Positions 1 through 4,019 of a DNA stretch of 5,540 bases are shown one piece after another; within the stretch, counting starts at the first letter, position 1, and each line of letters starts with the position of its first letter. The stretch is from Spirochaetota bacterium. Its GTDB lineage: Bacteria; Spirochaetota; Spirochaetia; B11-G9. The DNA is taken from contig QNBL01000187.1 of NCBI GenBank assembly GCA_003641695.1, positions 1-5,540 of the forward strand, written 5' to 3'. A program made the position numbers and the translations under genes. The notes beneath the pieces are model-generated. The model ran no database searches. It saw only the letters and a list, made by a program, of their open reading frames with translations, and was not told the origin of the DNA.

Positions 1-219
1 CAGGGAGCCGGAGATACTAAGCCTGTTATGATTTTTAACATTATCCGCCTCTGGGGAATCCGGGTTCCTCTGGTTTATTTTCTGGTTGCATGCACTTCCC
101 TCGGAGCTGTAAGTATATGGACGGGAATGTTTGTATCCAATCTGCTTGTATCCATAGCCGGGTTCATACTCTTAAGCAGGGGCAGATGGCTTTACAAGAT
201 AAATCCCGATGAAATATAG
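1..219 (+). CDS. MATE-family efflux transporter, C-terminal fragment
   Basis: This is the last 72 codons of an open frame that enters from the left edge and stops at TAG 217-219. It begins Q-G-A-G-D-T-K-P-V-M and continues with I-I-R-L-W-G-I-R-V-P-L. The G-A-G-D-T-K-P motif followed by W-G-I-R-x-P-L is typical of the C-terminal half of MATE (multi-antimicrobial extrusion) proteins. Two hydrophobic stretches, about residues 20-38 and 42-59 of the fragment, fit the last membrane helices, and the basic tail R-G-R-W-L-Y-K is the usual cytoplasmic end. Family members export cationic drugs or metabolites across the inner membrane in exchange for Na+ or H+. The internal ATG at 28 is not the start, because the family motif begins before it. 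The substrate cannot be told. The gene converges with the small minus-strand gene, 3 bp apart, and no convincing terminator follows it. Confidence 0.88.
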   Translation, partial: QGAGDTKPVMIFNIIRLWGIRVPLVYFLVACTSLGAVSIWTGMFVSNLLVSIAGFILLSRGRWLYKINPDEI

Positions 220-222
220 CGG

Positions 223-478
223 TTAGTTTAGTAATGGAGGGTTTGCCCGTCGGCTTTCTTTATCAAGAAGTTTGTTCAGATTGACGTAAGTTGTACTGAG
301 GGCGGAAGGTGTCGCGCTTGTATCATGAATCGATTGAAAAACTGCTTCCATGGATTTTAAGCCGTCGCTTGAAGAGTCAGGGTCCGTACCTCTTTTGCAA
401 TAATCCGGAATCCTCCTCTTTTCCCCATCCCGGCCGAATAATCTTATGGGTATCCTCTTCGAATTGTTTCTCACTCAT
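223..478 (-). CDS. Unrecognised small protein, apparently read through a +1 frameshift (or a frameshifted pseudogene)
   Basis: I do not recognise this gene. On the minus strand, GAGAGG (493-488) stands 9 nt before ATG 478-476. That frame gives 33 residues starting M-S-E-K-Q-F-E-E-D and stops at TGA 379-377. The next frame (+1) is open from GTG 474 to TAA 225-223. If the ribosome reads CCC (382-380), skips one base and resumes at GAC 378-376, the product is 84 residues: an acidic N-terminus, then D-S-S-S-D-G-L, a likely amphipathic stretch around S-M-E-A-V-F-Q-S-I, and a polar tail ending P-P-L-L-N. Unshifted reading of the second frame from GTG 474 gives a basic, less protein-like start and worse SD spacing. 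No signal peptide, membrane segment or cysteine cluster is seen in the composite. The stop lies 3 bp from the MATE stop, which suggests a real gene boundary. Alternatives are a sequencing error, a recent inactivating indel, or a chance ORF pair. Confidence 0.45.
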
Positions 479-626
479 AACATCCATCCTCTCTATTTGA
501 GCTATACGACAGGGGCTACTGTATATAAGAATTCATTAAAGGGGGCTATTATTAGGGGCGAACCTGTTTTACACTGGATTAGGTATTGTTGTTTTTTTAA
601 ATAGCAATAGAGGGAGGTGGATTTGA
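479..626. other. Divergent intergenic region
   Basis: This lies between the starts of the minus-strand small gene and the methyltransferase, so both promoters should be here. None is close to consensus. The best plus-strand candidate is TTGAGC (497-502) with TGTATA (520-525) at 17 bp, overlapping TATATA (522-527); it would give a leader of about 100 nt. The G-rich word AGGGG recurs at 511, 541 and 554, the first two followed by CTAYT. A T-run (590-598) precedes the methyltransferase SD. No hairpin strong enough to call was found. Confidence 0.4.
613..620 (+). promoter_or_regulatory. Strong ribosome binding site selecting a GTG start
   Basis: GGAGGTGG is almost fully complementary to the 3' end of 16S rRNA and ends 6 nt before GTG 627-629. 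It fixes the methyltransferase start at GTG. No in-frame ATG lies near enough, and the nearby TTG at 623 is out of frame. Confidence 0.85.
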
Positions 627-1337
627 GTGTTTTATTCAGATTTTGCAGAGGATTATGAACAGATTTTCCCGCTTCAGGAAAAGGTTTTCTCTTTCCTGAA
701 AAACTATGCTGCATCCGGCAACAGTGCTGTTCTGGATATAGGATGTGCAACAGGACATTACTGCGGCAGATTTATCGAGGAAGGACACAGAGTAACCGGG
801 ATAGATCTGGATACAGGCATGATTCAAGCAGCCCGGCAAAAGTATCCTGATCCCGTTTTCAAAGTGATGAATCTAATGGATCTTGCGCATGTAGAAGGAA
901 TATTTGAGCTTGTTTACTCCATTGGAAACGTTATGGCGCATGTATCTGAATCCGGTTTTTCACACTTCCTTCAGTTGCTTAAGGAAAAAATGCACAATGA
1001 CAGTGTATGGATTTTTCAAGTAATAAATTGGGATTATATTCTTGGAAAGCAGAATTTTACCTTCCCGGTGATCGAAACGGCTGATAAGCTCTTTTTAAGA
1101 ACGTACACGGATATTACAAACTCCAGCCTGAGTTTTAATACCCGGCTTAAAAGAAAAATTTCTGGTGAAATCATCTTTGAGGACAGTGTTACACTCTATC
1201 CTGTCCCTTCGGAAAGATATATTTCCTTCCACCGGGAAGCAGGTTTTAAATTAGCAGGGCATTATGCAGATTTCGGGAAGGCACCGTTTGATAAAGATAC
1301 TTTTTCTGCAGGAATTTACGTGTTTAAAAAGAACTAA
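627..1337 (+). CDS. Class I SAM-dependent methyltransferase
   Basis: The 236-residue protein starts at GTG behind a strong SD. Its core is a Rossmann-fold methyltransferase: motif I V-L-D-I-G-C-A-T-G at residues 35-43 (glycine-rich AdoMet loop), then G-I-D-L-D at 58-62, whose first acidic residue (D60) should hold the ribose hydroxyls. The segment N-L-M-D-L at 82-86 sits where D85 would contact the adenine. F-E-L-V-Y-S-I-G-N at 93-101 is the motif IV region, with Glu where many relatives have Asp. The C-terminal half (about 120-236) is beta-rich and resembles the variable substrate domain of small-molecule methyltransferases. No signal peptide or membrane segment is seen, so it should be cytosolic. 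The acceptor cannot be assigned and neighbours give no pathway. It appears to be transcribed alone, facing the tRNA gene. Confidence 0.88.
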   Translation: MFYSDFAEDYEQIFPLQEKVFSFLKNYAASGNSAVLDIGCATGHYCGRFIEEGHRVTGIDLDTGMIQAARQKYPDPVFKVMNLMDLAHVEGIFELVYSIGNVMAHVSESGFSHFLQLLKEKMHNDSVWIFQVINWDYILGKQNFTFPVIETADKLFLRTYTDITNSSLSFNTRLKRKISGEIIFEDSVTLYPVPSERYISFHREAGFKLAGHYADFGKAPFDKDTFSAGIYVFKKN

Positions 1338-1351
1338 CATGCTTCGGGTTT

Positions 1352-1375
1352 ATGATATCGCCTGCGGCGAATCAT
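1352..1375. repeat. Inverted repeat (hairpin) just after the methyltransferase
   Basis: ATGAT-a-TCGCC, loop TGC, GGCGA-ATCAT gives 10 base pairs with one bulged A (1357). It starts 15 nt after the methyltransferase stop. No T-run follows on either strand, so it is not a standard intrinsic terminator. It could protect the mRNA 3' end or be a REP-like element. Confidence 0.6.
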
Positions 1376-1381
1376 TCTATC

Positions 1382-1400
1382 GAACCTCCTTCGGACGTTC
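1382..1400. repeat. Second short inverted repeat
   Basis: GAAC-c-TCC, loop TTC, GGA-c-GTTC gives 7 base pairs with one C-C mismatch (1386/1396). It lies 6 nt beyond the first hairpin, so the two form a tandem pair between the methyltransferase and the terminator. Its function is unknown. Confidence 0.45.
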
Positions 1401-1410
1401 TCATCGCCGG

Positions 1411-1449
1411 AAAATAAAAAACAGGAAAAGAACAAAAGTCCTTTTCCTG
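1411..1449 (-). terminator. Rho-independent terminator of the tRNA gene, possibly bidirectional
   Basis: Read on the minus strand, CAGGAAAAGGAC (1449-1438), loop TTTT, GTTCTTTTCCTG (1433-1422) forms a 12-bp stem with one G-T pair. It is followed by a run of T broken once by A (1421-1411). It begins 5 nt after the tRNA 3' end. On the plus strand the same hairpin is followed by C-TTTT-A, so it may also stop methyltransferase transcripts, less efficiently. Confidence 0.9.
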
Positions 1450-1453
1450 CTTT

Positions 1454-1527
1454 TACCCCGGAGACGATTCGAACGTCCGACCTACTGCTTAGGAGGCAGT
1501 TGCTCTATCCTGCTGAGCTACCGGAGC
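1454..1527 (-). tRNA. tRNA-Arg (anticodon CCU)
   Basis: The 74-nt minus-strand sequence folds as a full cloverleaf: acceptor GCTCCGG/CCGGGGT, D stem GCTC/GAGC, anticodon stem ACTGC/GCAGT, 5-nt variable loop, T stem GGACG/CGTCT with loop TTCGAAT, and discriminator A (1454). The loop CTCCTAA (1495-1489) puts anticodon CCT at 1493-1491, reading AGG codons. A20, C35 and A73, known arginine identity elements of bacterial tRNAs, are all present. The acceptor stem has two wobble pairs, G1-U72 and U3-G70, and the T stem one (G49-U65). CCA is not encoded, since AAA follows the discriminator, so the CCA-adding enzyme must supply it. It stands alone, with its own promoter and terminator. Confidence 0.95.
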
Positions 1528-1542
1528 ATCTTTACCAAGCCC

Positions 1543-1571
1543 ATTTTATGTAAATGCTATGCCGGTGTCAA
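1543..1571 (-). promoter_or_regulatory. Promoter of the tRNA-Arg gene
   Basis: On the minus strand, perfect -35 TTGACA (1571-1566), a 17-bp spacer, and -10 TAAAAT (1548-1543, one change from consensus). Predicted transcription start is near 1536, about 9 nt before the mature tRNA 5' end, so a short 5' leader would be removed by RNase P. Confidence 0.88.
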
Positions 1572-1737
1572 CCGCGGAGCTTTACATCCCGGAATCATTT
1601 GAACTACTTCTACACTGGCTTTAATGTAGCTGTAATTCCCAACACCATTTCCTGTAAACAGAGGCGCGTAAATCATAATACAGATATATAATGAATAAGG
1701 TATAAAAAGAAAAATGAATATATGTGAAATAAAATAC
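1572..1737. other. Intergenic region between the divergent tRNA and ABC operon promoters
   Basis: No gene is supported here. The left part is mixed sequence; from about 1670 to 1737 it is very AT-rich, directly upstream of the operon -35 box, where it could act as an UP-like element or bent DNA. TATAAT occurs at 1687-1692 but has no partner -35. I searched by eye for Fur-type and Pho-box-type operators and saw no convincing palindrome or direct repeat. A weak CTACA/TGTAG inverted pair lies around 1609-1628. Confidence 0.5.
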
Positions 1738-1765
1738 TTGCTTTCTCTGGCTCTCATGGTAGAAT
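1738..1765 (+). promoter_or_regulatory. Extended -10 promoter of the ABC transporter operon
   Basis: TTGCTT (1738-1743), a 16-bp spacer, and TAGAAT (1760-1765) preceded by TGG, which makes an extended -10. Predicted transcription start is near 1772, leaving a leader of only about 20 nt that just holds the SD. There is thus no room for a riboswitch, and any control should act at the promoter. Confidence 0.75.
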
Positions 1766-1779
1766 TATTCAAACTTATC

Positions 1780-1786
1780 AGGAGGG
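1780..1786 (+). promoter_or_regulatory. Ribosome binding site deciding the start of the binding protein
   Basis: AGGAGGG ends 5 nt before ATG 1792-1794. The frame is also open upstream to ATG 1714, but that codon lies upstream of the predicted promoter and lacks an SD. Only the 1792 start puts the signal peptide at the N-terminus. Confidence 0.88.
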
Positions 1787-1791
1787 TTCTT

Positions 1792-2844
1792 ATGAATAGA
1801 AAAATTTTAGTGGTTCTTATTGTGGCAGTACTTATGCTGATTCCGCTGTCAGTTTTTGCAAATGGTTCAAAAGAATCGGGTGGAGGTCCATCCGGAGATG
1901 TCGTTGTGTATACAGCGCTGGAAGAGGACGAGACGGCAGATTATCTGGAAATAGCAAAGAAGGAACTACCGAATCTCAATATTAAATGGGTGCGGTATTC
2001 CACAGGAGAACTGGCTGCCAAGATTATTGCTGAAAAGAATAATCCCCAGGCAGATGTTGTATGGGGCTCTGCTGCAACGAGTATTGCAAGTTTGACCGAT
2101 CTGTTTGAACCCTACAAAGCCAAAGGTTGGGATAAAATTCCCGCTGAGTTCAAGGATCCTGATGGCTATTGGACTGCAGTTGATATGTACGTTGCTGCAT
2201 TTTGTGTAAATACAGATGTTCTTAAAAAGAAAGGTCTTGATATGCCCAAGAGCTGGGCAGACCTGACCAAACCTGAATACAAGGGTCAGGTTATTATGCC
2301 AAATCCGGGGAGTTCAGGTACCGGTTATCTACAGGTAGCCTCTATTCTTCTTTGGAAAGGGATTAAAAACGGATCAAATGACGGTTGGGATTTCCTCCAG
2401 CAACTGCATAAAAACATAGTTGAATATACCAATTCCGGTTCAGCTCCCGCAAAGATTGCTTCCAAGGGTGAGATTGCAGTAGGTGCTTCTTTCGGATACC
2501 GAGTTGCAAAACAAAAAGACTCCGGTTATCCGGTTGAGCTGGTATTTCCGGCAGAAGGAAGTGGCTATGAACTTGAAGCAAATGCTCTCATGAAAAATGC
2601 AAAACATACTGAAGCTGCGAAGGCATTCCTCGACTGGGCAATCTCAAAGAGTGCAATGGAAGGTTACTCCAAGTATAAACTTATGGTTACACTTCCGGGA
2701 ATTGAATCACAGAGTGAGATTCCTCTCCCTGCTTCAAAAGATGTTAAATTATTCCCAATGGATTTTGACTGGGCTGCAAAGAACAAATCCATGGTTGTTG
2801 ACAAGTGGACAAGTCTTTTCCAGGATAAAACAAAACCTGAGTAA
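1792..2844 (+). CDS. ABC transporter periplasmic substrate-binding protein, putative 2-aminoethylphosphonate (PhnS2-type) family
   Basis: 350 residues. Residues 1-23 form a signal peptide (N-R-K, a long hydrophobic core, then V-F-A) with likely signal peptidase I cleavage after A23. There is no lipobox cysteine, so the mature protein should be free in the periplasm. The rest is a type 2 periplasmic-binding fold: V-V-V-Y-T-A-L-E at 37-44, Q-A-D-V-V-W-G at 86-92, S-W-A-D-L-T-K-P-E-Y-K-G shortly before M-P-N-P-G-S-S-G-T-G at 169-178, and an F-G-Y-R segment at 234-237. These blocks match my memory of proteins annotated as putative 2-aminoethylphosphonate-binding (TIGR03261-like), a branch of the ferric-binding superfamily. 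Ferric-binding FbpA proteins carry two adjacent tyrosines near the 234-237 region; here only one is present, arguing against Fe3+. It is the first gene of the operon. The ligand remains inferred; polyamine, other phosphonate or iron are alternatives. Confidence 0.85.
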   Translation: MNRKILVVLIVAVLMLIPLSVFANGSKESGGGPSGDVVVYTALEEDETADYLEIAKKELPNLNIKWVRYSTGELAAKIIAEKNNPQADVVWGSAATSIASLTDLFEPYKAKGWDKIPAEFKDPDGYWTAVDMYVAAFCVNTDVLKKKGLDMPKSWADLTKPEYKGQVIMPNPGSSGTGYLQVASILLWKGIKNGSNDGWDFLQQLHKNIVEYTNSGSAPAKIASKGEIAVGASFGYRVAKQKDSGYPVELVFPAEGSGYELEANALMKNAKHTEAAKAFLDWAISKSAMEGYSKYKLMVTLPGIESQSEIPLPASKDVKLFPMDFDWAAKNKSMVVDKWTSLFQDKTKPE

Positions 2845-2866
2845 AAACAAATAGTAAGAAAAACAG

Positions 2867-2896
2867 GACACCGGGAAGTTCTCTCCGGTGTCTTTT
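2867..2896 (+). terminator. Intercistronic hairpin and T-run (partial terminator)
   Basis: GACACCGG (2867-2874) pairs perfectly with CCGGTGTC (2885-2892) across a 10-nt loop, followed by TTTT (2893-2896). It sits 22 nt after the binding-protein stop and 28 nt before the ATPase start. The short T-run and the lack of another promoter suggest partial termination or 3'-end protection, leaving more mRNA for the receptor than for the membrane components. Confidence 0.78.
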
Positions 2897-2924
2897 AACA
2901 AACACATTTCAGGCAGGTATAAGA

Positions 2925-4001
2925 ATGGCAGACAATTTAGTTCTCGAAGGTGTTTCTAAAAAATTTGGGAATTCGTACGCGGTAAAAAAAGTAAATCTGG
3001 AGATTCGGGATGGTGAATTTCTGACCCTCCTTGGTCCGTCTGGCTGCGGTAAAACAACAACGCTGCGTATGATTGCCGGATTCGAAACAATTACAGAGGG
3101 AACCATTACTTACAGGGGGAAGGTTCTTAACAATTTAACACCACAACAGCGGAAATTCGGCATTGTATTCCAGTCCTATGCTTTGTTTCCCCATATGCGG
3201 GTTGACGAAAATATTGCATTTGGACTGAAAATGCAGAAATATCCTAAAGATAATATCGATTCCAGAGTTGATGAGCTTTTGGGAATAGTAGGGCTGGAAA
3301 AAGCAAAGAAAAAATATCCTGCTGAACTTTCAGGCGGAATGCAGCAGAGGGTAGCACTCGCGAGGGCTCTTGCACCCAATCCCGATGTTATTCTTCTTGA
3401 TGAACCGTTAAGTGCCCTTGATGCAAAGATCAGGGTTAAACTGAGAGCTGAAATCAAACAGCTCCAGGTTAAACTGGGAGTTACCATGATTTATGTTACT
3501 CATGATCAGGAAGAGGCCCTGTCTATTTCCGACAGGGTGGTTGTAATGAATCAGGGGGTTATTGAACAGGTCGATGTTCCGGTACAGATTTATAAAAATC
3601 CAAAATCTGAGTATGTAGCGGACTTTGTAGGAAGTAATAACTTTTGTGAGGGCAGACTTGAAAGCGGTAAGCTGAATATCGAAGGAAAACCGTATAAATT
3701 CAAGCTGAATTACGATTCGTCCCTTGAGTCAAAGGCAGTTACTGCAGCAATCAGGCCTGAACGTATTGAGGTCGTTAACGGGGTAGATACATCTAAAATG
3801 GAGTCCGGTAACATCCTCCACGGTAAATTGCTGGTGTATACTTTCCTCGGGCTGATTGTGCGGATGATTGTTGATATCGGTGACAAGAAGATAAATGTTG
3901 ATGTCCTGGAAAAGAATTTCAGCAGGATGAATGTTTCCAATGGGGACAAGGTGGATCTTTACCTTCCTCCGGAAGGATTTATTACGTTTTTAAAAGAATA
4001 A
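2925..4001 (+). CDS. ABC transporter ATP-binding protein (PhnT2/PotA-FbpC type)
   Basis: 358 residues, energising import on the inner side of the membrane. Walker A G-P-S-G-C-G-K-T-T at 37-45; Q-loop at Q83 within F-Q-S-Y-A-L-F-P-H; ABC signature L-S-G-G-M-Q-Q-R at 135-142; Walker B V-I-L-L-D-E-P at 155-161; D-loop S-A-L-D at 163-166; H-loop histidine H193 in Y-V-T-H-D-Q-E-E-A. All catalytic residues are intact. After about residue 240 comes a C-terminal extension with an A-I-R-P-E-R-I-E segment near 274, typical of the TOBE_2 domain found in the spermidine/iron/phosphonate importer branch (CUT1-like length). ATG 2925 is preceded by GCAGG with 7-nt spacing, a modest SD. It follows the binding protein after 80 bp and the permease follows 18 bp later. 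The ATPase family alone does not settle the substrate. Confidence 0.93.
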   Translation: MADNLVLEGVSKKFGNSYAVKKVNLEIRDGEFLTLLGPSGCGKTTTLRMIAGFETITEGTITYRGKVLNNLTPQQRKFGIVFQSYALFPHMRVDENIAFGLKMQKYPKDNIDSRVDELLGIVGLEKAKKKYPAELSGGMQQRVALARALAPNPDVILLDEPLSALDAKIRVKLRAEIKQLQVKLGVTMIYVTHDQEEALSISDRVVVMNQGVIEQVDVPVQIYKNPKSEYVADFVGSNNFCEGRLESGKLNIEGKPYKFKLNYDSSLESKAVTAAIRPERIEVVNGVDTSKMESGNILHGKLLVYTFLGLIVRMIVDIGDKKINVDVLEKNFSRMNVSNGDKVDLYLPPEGFITFLKE

Positions 4002-4019
4002 GAATAGACGGGGTAATGT

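Noticed and set aside
244..270. Possible terminator for the MATE gene just after its stop
   Set aside because: Only 3-bp stems (GGG/CCC or GCC/GGC) before an interrupted T-run; too weak to call, and inside the minus-strand gene.
309..500. Plus-strand ORF of 63 codons
   Set aside because: It lies antisense to the better supported minus-strand gene, lacks an SD, and its composition does not look like a protein.
502..839. Minus-strand ORFs opposite the methyltransferase start
   Set aside because: They are antisense shadows of a clear methyltransferase reading frame, without SD or recognisable motifs.
1264..1602. Plus-strand ORF of 112 codons
   Set aside because: It overlaps the methyltransferase end, runs through the hairpins, the terminator and the whole tRNA gene on the opposite strand, and has no SD.
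1670..1760. Fur box or Pho box upstream of the operon
   Set aside because: The tract is AT-rich and gives chance partial matches, but no 19-bp palindrome or properly spaced direct repeats were found by eye.
1557..1772. Minus-strand 71-codon ORF between the tRNA and the ABC operon
   Set aside because: It starts at TTG with no SD, its hydrophobic look comes from the AT-rich tract, and it overlaps both promoters, including the tRNA -35 box.
1714..1791. In-frame extension of the binding protein to ATG 1714
   Set aside because: It adds 26 residues before the signal peptide, has no SD, and starts upstream of the predicted transcription start. ATG 1792 has AGGAGGG at ideal spacing.
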